This document shows positions 29,281 to 44,200 of a DNA stretch of 64,000 nucleotides, piece after piece. Made by a program: the position numbers and the translations under genes. Source of the DNA: Rubinisphaera italica. Lineage in GTDB: Bacteria > Planctomycetota > Planctomycetia > Planctomycetales > Planctomycetaceae. Numbering within the stretch: the stretch's first letter is position 1; every line of letters starts with the position of its first letter. The DNA is taken from assembly GCF_007859715.1 (NCBI RefSeq), contig NZ_SJPG01000001.1, positions 6,156,001-6,220,000 of the forward strand, given 5' to 3'. The notes beneath the pieces were generated by a model. The model did not search any database. It was not told the origin of the DNA and was given only the letters and a program-made list of their open reading frames with translations.

Positions 29281-32200
29281 TCAGGGAACAGACGGCGTTG
29301 TTGGCGTTTCCGATTCAGAGTTTGGTTGACTGTTCTCTTCTGGAATAATGCCCCCATCAGGAAGGGTTAATTCCGGTTCCCCTTTGCCTGCAGGTTCATC
29401 GCTGGGCATCATTTCATCAGCTGTTGGAGGACGATCCTGCAGACCATCGCTGTTGTCGGCGGGACGCCCATTTCTCAAGAGTAAATCGTAAACGACACGT
29501 AAGGTGGTCTCACCCGGTTCCTGCTGGAGAATTTGATAACGTCCGTCCGGCAGATCGTACTTTTCCACAAAACCGACAAAGTCGTTTAGAATCATCAACG
29601 CCTGCTCGCCTTCCAATGTGATCTCTTCATTCACATCACCTGTTGCATTGAAAATTCGTAATTTGACCAGACGTTCTTCAAACGTAGTCACTTCTTCAAC
29701 AATTTGAACATTCTCAGCGGCTTCCTCAGCCTGAATGGTCTCTGAACGTTCCGAGATATTGGTATCCGTATCACCATTGGAAACCGTCCCCAGTTCAGGA
29801 ACTTCGACTTTCAAATCAAAGGCAATGCCCGAGGCCAATCCTTCTCCTGGAACACCTGCAAATTCAATAATTGGCGGGAGGACAACCTCAACCCCTGTTT
29901 CGACTCCAGCTTCAAAGAAGGAAATGTTGGGATCATCGATAATGGTCACAGTGATTGGAATCGGGGCAGCCGGATTGTTGGGATCTGGGTTGCCAAAATA
30001 AGTGTGGGTATAAGTAAAGCTGTCTGGTGTTGGAGCCCCTTCAAAATTTGTATCAATCGTGCCATCGCCCCAGTCGACAAAGATCGTAAAATTCTGCTCA
30101 AAAAGACGTCCAAAATCACCAGAAACAGAAGCGAATCCTGTGGCGAGCACCTGAGGAGTAAAGATATTTTCCAATAGAGGAATATCCTGAACAACCGACC
30201 CGGTTGCACTGCGGATGATCACATCGCTGGCAATCTTGACTTCATTTCCTGTCAGCCCAGTGATCGATCCCCCCATAATATCGAACATAACCCCTGTATC
30301 ATTCAAAATTAAATCATGGCCGGATCGGAATTCAATCGCACCGTTGCTTCCCGCAAAAATGGGTGCGTTGACCGTTAAGTCGTCTGTCATCGAATTCAAA
30401 GCTGCAATCAGAGAAATCTCGCCACCTGTTAGATTGACGATAGGTGCATTGACTGTTAGCGAACTATTGTGGCGAACCTCGATCTCCCCCCCACCAGTTC
30501 CCAGATTGGAAAGTCCTGAGACTCCAGAGAAGCTCCCAATAAACAATTCATTTCCACTTTGATTAACAATATTCACTGCACCGCTGGTTGAATTTTCAGC
30601 GGCCAGCACATTGACGAATGTATTTAACGAAGTCCCCGAACCAATTCCATGAGCCGCACGGAGAGCAACTTTATCTCCCCGCAGATTCACAGTGCCACCA
30701 CCAATCGCATTGCTGATTTCCCCATCCTGAGAGTCCAAAACAATGTTATTGTTCGTGCGAATTTGTGAAACAGAGATATCATCTGCAGCATTCATGGAGA
30801 CGAAACCGGTCCCGGTTCTGACGACTGAAGTGGCATGCATATCAATCTGGCCAGCCGTGTCAACCGTCCCAGCTGAGACCATCAGACTGCCCCCCATCGT
30901 GTCCAAATCGACCATTGGACCCAAACGCAGGGAGTTTGCAACATTCAGGGCCACATCGCCGCCATTTGTGGCGACATTGTTATTCAACAGAAGTTGACCA
31001 CCACTGCCCGTGGTCTTCAGCGACAGATCTCCACCAGCCAAATGAATCCCCATTCCCGGAGTCGTAACCGTAATCGTATCCACCGCAGAGATGATCACCT
31101 GGCCGGGAGACTGCTGATCGATTCGATCAATATTCAATGCCGTTGTCTCGGAGATCTCGATGTTGCCGGAATTCATATTCGTGAAGTCAATACTTCCAAC
31201 CGATGTTTCCAGAGCATTTCCGGAGCCAATTCCATTGTTGGATTTAATCACAACGCGTCCGGATTCTACAATCAAATCGGAGCCTCCCGTATCTCCAGAA
31301 TCAGTGACTGCTGCGGATGTTGTGATAGAAATTGCGGTTGTGGAATTGGAATCGGTTTGGAGTTGGCCAATCGAGACATCACCAAAGGCTGTGATGTCAA
31401 TCAGTCCCGAAGTCGATGCGATTCGTGTCCCGTCGGCCATGCTGAGCATTCCATTTCCGACTGCTCCCGATTGCACGATAATGTTACCGGTCATCGTTGA
31501 GACGACAGAATTGTTATTCAGCACGATATCATTCCCAGTAGATTCCAAATGAATCTCACCGGTATTTGCGGTTACGTCGCCTGAAAGAATCAGATTGCCG
31601 TTTCCATCGTTATCGCCATCTCCAGCGATCAGTTGGATTTCACCCGCATTGGTTGTAGTTACGCTGCCGATAACCTGGAGCAGGCCATCTTCTGTTTGCA
31701 GATCGATTGTTCCCTGCTGATTAAAAACCGAGTTAATAATCAGTGCATTGTCTCCCGCACTACCGACTTCAAACAGGCGGACGTTTCCTGAAACGGTATT
31801 GGTGGCAATCACATCCGTCACATTTGTTCGCAGGTCGTCGTTGCTGCCGATGCCGGTCGAAGCCAGGAGTGTCAGAGAATCGCCTGTGATGTTCGTCACC
31901 GTTTCCGGAGTACTTTCAAGAATGCCGCCACTTCCTTTGGCCAATGTTCCCTGAACACCCGCAAAATCGGCTTCGATGATCACATCGCCCTGCCCGGCCA
32001 ATCCATCAGAATTCGCATTGATCGTTGCGAGAGTGACATCGCCCGAGGCTCGCAAAGAAATATCGCCAGCTTCAGAAAGAACCCGAGCCATACTATTCAT
32101 CACGATTTCGGCATTATCCACTCCATCGACGGTTCCTGTGATCGCCTGGTTCTCACCTGCACTGATCAGAATTTCGCCGGTTTGATCGGTTTCTACTCTG

Positions 32201-35200
32201 GCCAGAGATTGCAGTTGAATATTATTCGTCGCGGTCAGTAGAACATTTCCAGTCCCACCTTCTGCGGCAACTTTAGAATTCAGAGTCAGTGAGTTTAAAC
32301 TGGCACCAGTCGCTGAGAGCTGGATATTTCCTCCACCCGTATTGATGACATCCGAGGTGATGGAAAGATTTCCAACCGTGCGAATATCGATCTGATCAAC
32401 TGGTGAGCCATTATTGACTTTGACTCCGGAAACCGCCTGGATATCAGTGATCGTTAATCCGCCAGAAAGATCCAGAATATTCACATCGCCCGTTTGCGTA
32501 GCAACTGCCAACTGATCGACATCAACAAGCAATCGGTCATTATTCCCAACTCCTTTCGTGACATCAATAGCAAGCTCTCCGGCCTGAATACTCGCATTCC
32601 CGCTGCCGCCATCAATTACGCCACCACCCTGAGCGGTTGTCGTCAGTTCAATACGTGCAGTTCCGGCATCAAGATCGACAACGGTGATATCACCCATTGC
32701 AATAGTTGCCGCATCAATGGAGACATTTCCATTGTTGGTCTGCAGGTGACTAACAACGATCCCATCGGACTCAATTATATTCAGAGACTGCCCCGCTCCA
32801 GTGACCACAGCATCAATTGTTGTGACATCCGTTCGTAAAGTTGTATCTCCGCCAACGGATCCCGTCACAACAAACAAATCCTCTGCTCGCAATAACCCGA
32901 GTTCGCGACCAGCTGGATCGATAATATCCTCAACCCCTGTCAACCGAAGTTGACCATTACCAACATCAATTCCAGCATCAGGCAGAATAAGTGTCGTGTT
33001 CGAAATCAGATTAACACGATCTCCCGGAGAGGCAACAAGAGCACCGACATTAGTGCCAATATCCAGTTTTCCGGTCGAGGTAATTACCAGATCAGCTGCT
33101 CCGTTGACATCTGGAATCAATCCATTCGAAGCAACCAGCAAATCGCCCATGTGCATCAGATGGATTGTACCACCGACCTCAGTCACTTCGGCCCGCTCGA
33201 GTGTTCCGGTCAATTGCAGATCGATTGCATTTCCGGTCGCCATCTCGAAGCTGTCAATTTCACCGATGGCAGTTGCTGCTGAGAAAAAGGCATTGCCTGC
33301 ATTGATTTTTGTTTGACCATCGTTCCGATCGAGAATGGAATCGGTTGAGGTGAAACGGACATTGCCATCAACTCCCACGACTCCAGTTGTCCCTGCTAAA
33401 GTGTTGATTTGCTGGTGAAACTGAATCGAACCTCCGATGGCATCGACAACGACATCGCCACCGTTTCCGGAAGTCGTCAACCCGTCACCGCCCTGGGTAA
33501 GAATCAGTCCAAGATCGATAAGTCCATCAGTAGTCGTGATGGAAACTTTACCCGCATCACCTGCTGCTCCAATTGTGTTTTCCAAACCTGATGTTGTGAT
33601 CGACTGGTTCAGCGTGATATCACCTGTCCCACGCACATCAAGTGTGACATTTCCAGAATTGGTTCCGATGGGGCCCGTTGTATTCAAAGTGCCATCTGAT
33701 CCGGTTGTGATTCCGGTGTCAGCGAAAAGTTCCAAGTCGCCACCATTTGTCGCAATGGCCTGTTGAATGAGCAGCGAACCATTCCCCTGAGCATCGAGTG
33801 TGACCATACCCCCTGCAGATGTGATTCCCGTTCCCGTTTCGAGAACAGTTTGCACTCCAGATTCGGTTATGATCGAAGTCAAGCTGGCCGAATTCTGAGT
33901 GATCGAAACAATCTCCAGATCACCTGCATTTGAAACTTCAATGTTATTAGCTGTATTAGTGAAATCAATTTGATGGACATCGATTTCAAGGGCGTCTCCA
34001 GAACCAATGCCTATCGCCGCTTGTATGACCAGACGCCCATCGGTCACAAAATCCCGGTCGGTATTTCCCGCATCGACCACTCCGCCCATTCGAGTGGTCA
34101 CCTGAATGGCATTGTCGAAACTGTTGTTGGCAAGAATATTTGAGACAACAATATCCTGAGCCGCTTCAAGAATCACAACAGAAGTCGACTGGATCGTCGA
34201 ACCATCATCCAGCAGAATATTGCCCGTGGCAGCCATTCCGCCAGCATCTGAAGTGAGTCGAACTTCTCCGGTTGTTTCACTGAAGATTTGCCCATTGGAC
34301 GTCAAATGAATCTGCTCTGTCGCATTCAGTACGACATCTCCTGCGGCTCCTGCGGCAGTGGTATCGAGCGTGGCATCGATCAGAATGAAATCATCTGCTG
34401 AGAAGTTGATAGAACCAGTATCCGTACTGACATCTCCCAGAATGTTGATCTGGTTCGTATCCACAAATATAGAACCGGCTGAGAACTGATCCTGAATTTC
34501 CGTCAAACCGGTTCCCTGAGTGATCATCAGGTCTCCGCTCAAATCGACAGGTGACTGGAAGGTGACGTTCTGAGCGCTGTCGATTGTGAGATCCGTCAGG
34601 TTCATCACCGAACCTGCAAAATCAACCGTGCCTGTATTTGAGTCCACAAACAGCGATTCCGTACCAACCGAACCCGACAGATTGTTATTGAACAGCAGAC
34701 TGCTGTTTGCAGTGAATCTGACATCCTGCAGCAAAGTGACATTCCCATTGAATGTGGCCATCGTGATGTCAGCCGTTAATTCGCCAACGGTCGCAGTCCC
34801 AAAAATTGTTCCTGACATTGCCGAAGATGTTACGTTCAAAGTTCCAATGTTGTTCAGATTCTGCTCAAACGTGGTTGTCCCCATGCTGGTGACCTGCAGA
34901 GAATTGAAATCGGAAACTTCATCTTCGAACAGCACATTCATATCAGAATCGATGACCAAATCGATTCCCATTCCGTCAGCGGTGACGGTCCCCTGGAAAT
35001 CGACGTTAGCAGTCGCATTTAAAGTGAGATCAGCCTGCACGACGACCGGATTCTGAAAAGTGGCAGAACCGACGGAAATCATTGCCGTATTGAGATTCGT
35101 AATTCCGCGGCTCTCAATCAGCAGCGTATCGACATTGGTCATATTGGCATTGAGTTGCGTGGTCACGCCCGCATCGATTGTCAACATGCCAAAACCGGAA

Positions 35201-38200
35201 ACCAGCCCGCCGAATGTAATCGTATCTTCCGCTTTCAGATTCAATGCGACCGTGTCAGGATCTCCGGTGAGAGTTGACTGGAATTCGATGGAATCCGTCG
35301 CAATGAAAGAAGTGTCCTGATTGATCGTCACCGCTTGAACAAACAGTGCTGACCCAACTGTGATTTGGTCGACATCCATCAGATCGACATTGAAGAATGT
35401 CCCGTCATCGGCATCGGTTCTCAACATTGTCACATCGGAAATATCGGTCGCAAAAGTGACCATTCCCGCTGCAGTGACATCCAGTTTCGCCAGATTGGAA
35501 ACCGTATCTGCAAAAGTCACATTCGTACCGGCATCAATATTAAATTCCTGATTTCCATCCAGACCGGCAACCGTGTTCAGGAACTCGGCAGAGGTCGTGG
35601 TATTGAGTTGTGTCGTCTCCATCACAGAAACGACGTTTCCGAAAGAGGCGGAGCCGACATCGATGAGATCAGTTTCAATAGAGGTCGTTCCATTGCCTGC
35701 AATGATTAACTGAACGATATCTGTCACCTGGCCGTCGAACGTGGTTGTCCCGGTTGCATCAATCTCCAGCCGCAGGAGTGACATGACCGTCGAGCCGAAC
35801 GTCACATCATCTGTGTTTGTGATTTCCAATTCGGATGTGGCTGCATTGCCACTGACAGCAGCCTCGAAACTCAGCAGTCCATCTCCATCGAAAGTGACGA
35901 CCTGTTCGATTTCGACACTGTCACTAAATTGAGCGGTTCCGACCATCACGTTCAGCATATTGAACTGAGTCGCTCCTCCACCGAATGTTTTGAGGGAATC
36001 GACCGCACTGATATCATCCTCGAAGCGTGTCACCGCCGGCGTATCGATATTGAGTTCTTCAAAGGTTTGCACAGTCCCTGTAAATTGGACGGCTCCATTA
36101 GCATCGATCAGCAGAACATCGTCGCCTGAAGTTCCGGCCAGATTGTTGTTGAACGTAACTGTCGTATCGCTGTTCAGAGTCAAATCGTTTTCGACAGAAA
36201 CATCCCCTGTGAAATCCGCTGAGCCTACTGAAATACTTGCTGCTGCAATTTGAGTCATCATGCCGGAATCAACAATGAGTTGATCCACATTGTTTACGTT
36301 TTGCTCGATTCGAACGTTATCGGTTGCAGTCACATTCAGCGTCATCAGATCATCGACGGTACCAGCGAATGTCGTGTTCTGACTCGTACTGATGACAAGT
36401 GATTCATCACCATCAACTCCACTGAGAGAGCCATTGAAATTAATGTCTCCCGTCGCTGACATCGTGACATCAGTATCAAGTTGAACATCGTCAGTAAATG
36501 TTGCAGTGGTCACTGAAACACTCGAGTTGGTGAAGAGAGTATTCCCTCCACCGTTGGTCAAAAGCGTTCCTATACTTGAGATTTCACCAGCAAAGCGAGT
36601 TTCTCCTGGGGCAGTGACTGTCAGTGAGGACAGATTCTGAATTTTCCCTGCAACCTGAACCGAGTTGGCATCAATCAGCAGTGTCGAGGACATCGTACTG
36701 TCGATGGAGACATCGGCGGGGGCGGAGATCAGGAAACTGACCAGTCCAGTCGCAATAATACTGGCACTCTGTTCGACAAACAGCGGGTTACCAAAGCTGG
36801 CGGTGCCGACGGAAATCAAAGCCGTTTCAAAATTTGTCTGACCTTCCGCTTCGATGGACAGGCTGGTCACATTCGTGACATCTCCGCCAAGTTTAATCGT
36901 CTGGCCATTTGCGACATCGAGATTGAGGTTTGTCAATGTGCCAATCGTCGAATCAAAATCGATATCGCCCCCGGCCATCACATTTAGAGAGGCGGACATC
37001 GTATCACCCGATACAGAACCGACAAAATTGACATTGCCGGATGCAGTGACACTAAGCGAAGGAACAACCGTCACCGTATTGCCAAAGGTGGCGTCACCGA
37101 CATTGATCACATCGGACTCAATCCGTGTAGTTCCTGTTGAGCCGATCGTCAACGTTGTGACATCCGTCACATCACCAAGATCACCCTGGAACAGCAATGT
37201 TCCCGCTGCCGTCACATCCAGCAGAGTCAGGTCATTGATCGTATCGCTGAAAGTGACATCATTCGCAGAGGTAATCAGGAATTCATCCAGCGAATCGACA
37301 CTCCCCGTGATACTCACATCTCCAGTCCCTGCTATCAGTGTCAAATCAAACAGATTCATCGACCCTGAACTGATCGCTCCCGTTATTGAGATCGAGCCGA
37401 TTCCACTATCCGTTGTAAATATCGAATTCGCATTAATCAGTGTTGATGGAGAATCGAGAACGATGCTTCCACCCTGAGTCGTTAAGACACCCGCATTGTT
37501 TTGAGCAAAGCGAAACTGTGTGCCGGCGATTAATGAGATGACACCATCTTCGGTGGTGATTAATCCATCAGCAGTGAAGGCGATTTCCTGATTCGCTTCC
37601 ATCATAACACTACCAGCACCGGTCGCAGAAACTGCAGCTGCAATGTTGATGTTGTCTGGTGGATCGATCAGAAAATTGTTTTCACCAAACTGGAGTGACT
37701 GCAGAATTGAAAGATCCGATCCTGCTCCTGCAAGAATCGTCAGATCATATTGTTCCATCGAGAGGTCAGCAGTGTGAAACGTAATATCTCCCGATAGATC
37801 GGCTCGACCAATCGTCAGCACACCCGTTGAAGAGAGAGCCTGCAGTTCGGCTTCACTCAAGTTGAATTGGCCAGGGGCAAGGTCTCCAGTAATTCCTCCA
37901 AGACCAATTGTGGATGCCGCGTCCAAAGGAATCAGCATGATGCCCGCATTCGCAGTGAACGTTGCAGCCGTATCAATTTCAATGGTCTCAGCCGTAATCG
38001 TCAGCACACCATTGTTAACGGTCAGTGTGCCACCAAATGTATAGTCAACTGTGACGAGCGACAACTCATTCACATTGAGCGTACCATTGAAAGCGATCGC
38101 AGTAGCCGCATCGAGAGTCAAAACATCGATATCACTCACATCGGCCAGAGAAATCGTATCAGCAGTGATATTGAGTTCCTCAAGTCCAGTTAGCCCTGTC

Positions 38201-41200
38201 ACTTCTCCAGTAAAAGTCACATCGTTTGTGGCTTGAATAACAAGTGACTGATCCAATTGGACAGGCCCTGCAAAGCTGGCGTCATCAAGGATCAGGCTGC
38301 TGAACCGGAGAGTCGTCAATGTGCCTGCAGAGACGGTCAGTGCATCGACATCCGTAACCGTACTGTTGAAGAGAATGGTTTGATTGGCAGAGACATCCAG
38401 TGAGGCCAGATCGGAAACCGCATCCTGAAATGCGACTGTGTCCCCGTTGAGAATCGTTAAGGTTTCGGTGGCAGAATCTCCCGAGAGTGTGCTTACGAAT
38501 GTCAGGGAATCGGCATTATCAAAAGTAACATTGCCTTCCAGTACAACAGCATCATTGAACAGTACTGTAGTGATGTCTGTCCATTGGCTTTGTGCAATAA
38601 CCGTCGTTCCGGCGCTGTCGGTTTCCAAAGAAGTCAGATTGCTGACATCATCTCCAAAACGTGTTTCCATGGAAGCTGTGATCGTTAACGTCTCCGCCCC
38701 CGTTCCCATAATCGACTGCTGGAACGTGGCATCTGTTGCTGTAATCTCGATTGTGCCATCACCGGGATTATTAAATGTCACTGGCGCATCGATACTGATG
38801 GTTGTCGCTGAAATCGAATCCACGGTGAAACTGGCCGCGGCACTTGTCAGATCCAGCAATGTAACACCGCTGATATCTCCACTGAACGACGCTGTACTAT
38901 TTCCGGTCAGATGAAGTTCGTCAAATGTGGAAATCGTACCGACAACAATCAAATCATCAGCCACTGTAGTTAATGTTGTGGCCCCCGTTCCTGTTACCGT
39001 GCCACCCAGCCGTAATTGATTATCAACTGTCATCATCAGTGATTGTGTGAACGACACGCCATTGCGTATGTCCAGATCCGCCACGTCAATCGAAGTTGCA
39101 GAAACCGATGTAACTCCATTAGCTGTAACGATGAATGTTCCATCAGTCGCAATATTGCCATCCAGATGAGTCGTTCCATCAGCTGTCAGTTCCAGCGAAA
39201 GAAAATCAGAGACCATTCCAGTAAACGTCAGATCCTGACCTGCGCCAATAGTCACCGTAATTCCAGGATCGCCCGTCAATGTACTATCAAATTCAATCGA
39301 GTTATTTGCGGTGATGTCGACATCGTTATTGAGTTTAACGGCATTTTGAAAATCAATTTCACTGGCATTGACGAGAGCAGAATTGAATGTGACCCCACCT
39401 GTGGATGCAACTTCCATCAAGCCGGAGAGATCAATATTGTCATCAAACAGTGTGGTGCCACTGGCTGATACTTTCAGGTCCTGCAGGTCTGTGATGGTAT
39501 CATCAAACTGGACCGTTCCCGCATTGGTCACAATCAGATCAAACCCGGCTGGTGTGGACGAGAGCGTTTTTGCAAACTGCAGTGAGGTGGCTCCATCAAT
39601 CGTGACATCGATTTCGAGAACGACATCATCGCCAAAGAGTCCCGAGCTAATTTCCAGATTCGAGCCGGCAACGGAAGTCTGTCCGCCATTCATCACCGTG
39701 GTCAGCGAGCCGACATTGACGAGCGAACCTTCGATTCGGTTTTCGGTGGAGGCGGTCAACTGGAGTGCCGTGACATCGGTGATCGTGCTGGCAAATGTGA
39801 TCGTCTCACCGGCTGCGGTCACACCGAAGGCTCCGGCCAAGGTGCTGGCGAATTCGATGTCCGTAGCGTTCAGATCGGTTGCGGCCAATAATGTAACCGC
39901 ATTGTTGAACAGGATCTGATCAGCGGTGGTGATGGTGGCCGCTTCCAGAGTGATGCCGTTGGTGCCGGTCACATCCAAGCTCTGCAGCAAGTCAATCGAA
40001 CCGTGCAGTTCGACGGTATCGCCGATCAGGGTGAGATCATCGGTACTGGCATTCGAGGAGGTGATGGTCGAGTTAAAGATCAGCGCCCCGACGTTCGCTT
40101 CGATGGTCGAGGTCGTGGCGATGGTAACCGTGTCTTCAAAGGTGATGATGCCGGCGGTGATGTTGCCGGTGTCGATGGTAATGCCGGTGTCGGAATCCAC
40201 GTCCAGAGTTCCGGAAAGGGAAACATCACCGCTGAATGTTGTCGTACCAGTAGCGGTGACCATCAGGTCCTGCAGGTCTGTGATGGTATCATCAAACTGG
40301 ACCGTTCCCGCATTGGTCACAATCAGATCAAACCCGGCTGGTGTGGACGAGAGCGTTTTTGCAAACTGCAGTGAGGTGGCTCCATCAATCGTGACATCGA
40401 TTTCGAGAACGACATCATCGCCAAAGAGTCCCGAGCTAATTTCCAGATTCGAGCCGGCAACGGAAGTCTGTCCGCCATTCATCACCGTGGTCAGCGAGCC
40501 GACATTGACGAGCGAACCTTCGATTCGGTTTTCGGTGGAGGCGGTCAACTGGAGTGCCGTGACATCGGTGATCGTGCTGGCAAATGTGATCGTCTCACCG
40601 GCTGCGGTCACACCGAAGGCTCCGGCCAAGGTGCTGGCGAATTCGATGTCCGTAGCGTTCAGATCGGTTGCGGCCAATAATGTAACCGCATTGTTGAACA
40701 GGATCTGATCAGCGGTGGTGATGGTGGCCGCTTCCAGAGTGATGCCGTTGGTGCCGGTCACATCCAAGCTCTGCAGCAAGTCAATCGAACCGTGCAGTTC
40801 GACGGTATCGCCGATCAGGGTGAGATCATCGGTACTGGCATTCGAGGAGGTGATGGTCGAGTTAAAGATCAGCGCCCCGACGTTCGCTTCGATGGTCGAG
40901 GTCGTGGCGATGGTAACCGTGTCTTCAAAGGTGATGATGCCGGCGGTGATGTTGCCGGTGTCGATGGTAATGCCGGTGTCAGAATCCACGTCCAGAGTTC
41001 CGGAAAGGGAAACATCACCGCTGAATGTTGTCGTGCCAGTAGCGGTGACCATCAGGTCTTGCAGGTTCATGATGGTACCATCAAATTGCACATCGATGGC
41101 ATTCATGACTGACAGGTTGAATTTATCGGGAGCGAGCGAACTGAGTGTACTCTGAAAACGCAGTAAAGTAATTTTATCCATTGCGGATGATCCGGTAATT

Positions 41201-44200
41201 GAAACATTATTTTCCAGGACAACCGCACCACCAAAGTCTGCCGAATCAACATCCAGGGTTGTCGCAGCAAGGGATGTGGTTCCGCTTGTGGTCAATGTTC
41301 CAACATTACTGAGCGAACCTTCCAAACGAATTTCAGTGGATGCGGTCAAATCGAGTGCTGTGACATCGGTGATCGTACTGGCAAAAGTAATCGTCTCGCC
41401 GTCGGCCGTCACGCCGAAGGCTCCGGCTAGCGTGCTGGCGAATTCAATGTCCGTAGCGCTCAGGTCGGTTGCGGCCAGTAAGGTGACGGCGTTATTGAAC
41501 AGGATCTGATCAGCGGTTGTGATGGTGGCCGCTTCCAGGGTGATGCCGTTGGTGCCGGTCACATCCAGACTAAGCAATTCGTCAATTGTATCATGAAGTT
41601 CAACCGAGACTCCGATCAAAGAGAGGCCATTGGCACTGGCATTGGGGGAGGTGATTGTCGAATTAAAGATCAATGCCCCAATAGTCGCCTGAATTGTTGA
41701 AGTGTTTTCAATCGAGACTGCATCATCAATAGTGATTGTGCCAGCAGTGATATTGCCAGTGTCGATGGTGATGCCGGTGGCAGAATCAATATCCAGTGTT
41801 CCAGATAGTGAGACATTGCCATTGAATGTCGTCGTGCCAGTCGCAGTGACCATGAGGTTTTGCAGGTTCATGATGGTGTCATCGAACTGCACAGTTCCGG
41901 CATTGGTCACCGTCAGGTCGGATCCAGTTGGGCTGGACGAGAGTGTTTCCGCAAACTGTACGGAGGTCGCACCATCGATCGTGACATCAGTTTCAAGAAC
42001 AACATCATCGCCAAAAAGTCCCGAGCCAATTTCCAGATTTGAGCCAGCTATGGAGGTCTGTCCTCCATTCTCGATAGTCGTCAGCGAGCCAACATTCACC
42101 AGAGAACCTTCGAGTCGGTTTTCAGTTGAAGCGGTCAACTGCAGTGAGGTCACATCGGTGATCGTGCTGGCAAATGTAATCGTCTCACCGGCAGCCGTTA
42201 CGCCAAAGGCTCCTGACAACGTTCCCATAAATTCAATATCATCTGCACTCAGGTTTGTTCCAACTGTCAGTGTGACGGCATTATTGAACAGGATTTGATC
42301 AGCCGTGGTCACACTGGTGGCTCCCAGTGTAATTCCATTTGTCCCGGTTACCTGCAGGCTCTGCAGATTGCTCACAGGCCCAAGCAACTGGACAGTATCG
42401 CCATTCAGGGTCAGATCATCTGTGCTGGCATTGGTTGAAGTGATTGCCTGCTGGAAGATCAATGCTCCGCTGGTCGCTTCGATGGTCGCAGTCAGTGGAG
42501 TCGGTGTTCCAGCAACCGTAACCGCATCCCGAAACGTAGCTGATGCGGCCTGGAGTTGAGCTGTGTTGATTATGATCCCGGAATTCGAATCCAGATCGAG
42601 CATCCCCGAGATGGTGACATCACCATTGAACGTCGTGGTCCCTGTCGCGGCCACACTCAGTTCATCAAGATCTGTAATCGTGTCATCAAACTGAACTGTA
42701 CCGGCTCCGGTAATCAACAGATCGAAACCGGCTGGGCTGGACGAGAGCGTTTCCGCAAACTGCAGGGAGGTCGCACCATCAATCGTGACATCGGTTTCGA
42801 GGACAACATCATCTCCGAAAAGTGCTGAAGTCACGTCCAAATTCGAACCAGCAATTGAAGTTTGCCCGCCGTTCTCTACAGTCGTGAGCGTGCCGACATT
42901 GACCAGCGAACCTTCTAACCGATTTTCTGTAGATGCTGTCAACTGTAGTGATGTCACATTAGTGATGGTATCACCAAATGTAATCGTATCTCCGTCTGCG
43001 GTGACGCCGAAGGCTCCTGACAACGTGCTTACGAATTCGATGTCAGCCGAATCGAGATCAGTGGCTCCGGTTAAGGTGACTGCGCTGTTAAATAAGATCT
43101 GATCGGCAGTCGTAATTGTGGGAGCATTCAGTGTGATGCCATTCGTGCCCGTCACTTCAAGACTGAGTAAGCTGTCTATCGAACCGAGCAGTTGAACGGT
43201 GTCCCCCATCAGGTTCAGGGAATCGACATCGGCAATTGTGGAGGTAATCGACTGCTCGAAGATCAATGCGCCGGTTGAGGCTGTGATCGTCGTCGTTAAG
43301 GGGTCCATCATCGTTCCATCGGTGGTGACGGTCTCCTTGAATGTAATGCTTCCGGCAGAAATTGAACTGGTGTTAATCAACGAGGCTGAGTTAGCGACCA
43401 GTGTGGTGATATTGGAGAAAGTTCCAGCAAAGTTAATACTATTATTGTTCGTTGTCAGCGTGAGTATTCCCAAACTACCAACCTGATCACCGAAAAGAAT
43501 TCCTGATTCCGCCTGAACCGTCAGGTCCGGCATCCCGACTGCACCGGAAAGCGTTCCATTCCAGGAAATGTTAGAACTTGAAGTCACCATCGCGGTCGTC
43601 AGGAAAGTAACATCATCATCGAAACTCATTTGACCGCCAGAGAGTGTCGACAATGTGAACTCTGTCGTTCCCCCACCTCCAGTTGAGAACTGGGTGACAT
43701 TGGTGACATTTGCCAGGAATTGTGTCAAACCTGAAGCATTGACGGTGGCATTACCAATCTGATCGAGTGCCATATGGAAAGTGGCATCGTTTGCAGAATT
43801 AACGATCACTCCGCCGATATTGCTGACCTCATGATTGAAATCAACATCTCCTGTTCCCGCCATCACGACCAACATTACTGGAGACATCGCAGCCGAAGTG
43901 ACGTCCCCATCAAATTCAACAAACCCAGCCCCGGTTCCTGTATTGAATACTGAGTTGGCATTGATCTGAATCTCCCCGTCCATATCCGCATCATGATCAG
44001 TTTCCAGCAGAATGTTGCCATCAACCGTCGTAATGGCATTCGTGACAGTCTGCTCAAAGAGGATATCCCGACCAGCGATCAGAGTAATCTGACCGGTTTC
44101 GGATTCGAGGCGACCAGTCATGTTAAAGGTGATATCGTTCAAGGCTTCGATATCTATCGTCGCTGCTCCAGTGACGATCATCGGAGCGGAGATCACAACA

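Noticed and set aside
39368..41155. Long plus-strand open frames opposite the giant gene, including ones of 183, 260 and 146 codons
   Set aside because: They are antisense shadows of the Thr/Ser/Asp-rich repeat coding sequence; their products are low-complexity Val/Ser/Pro strings repeated because the DNA is duplicated.
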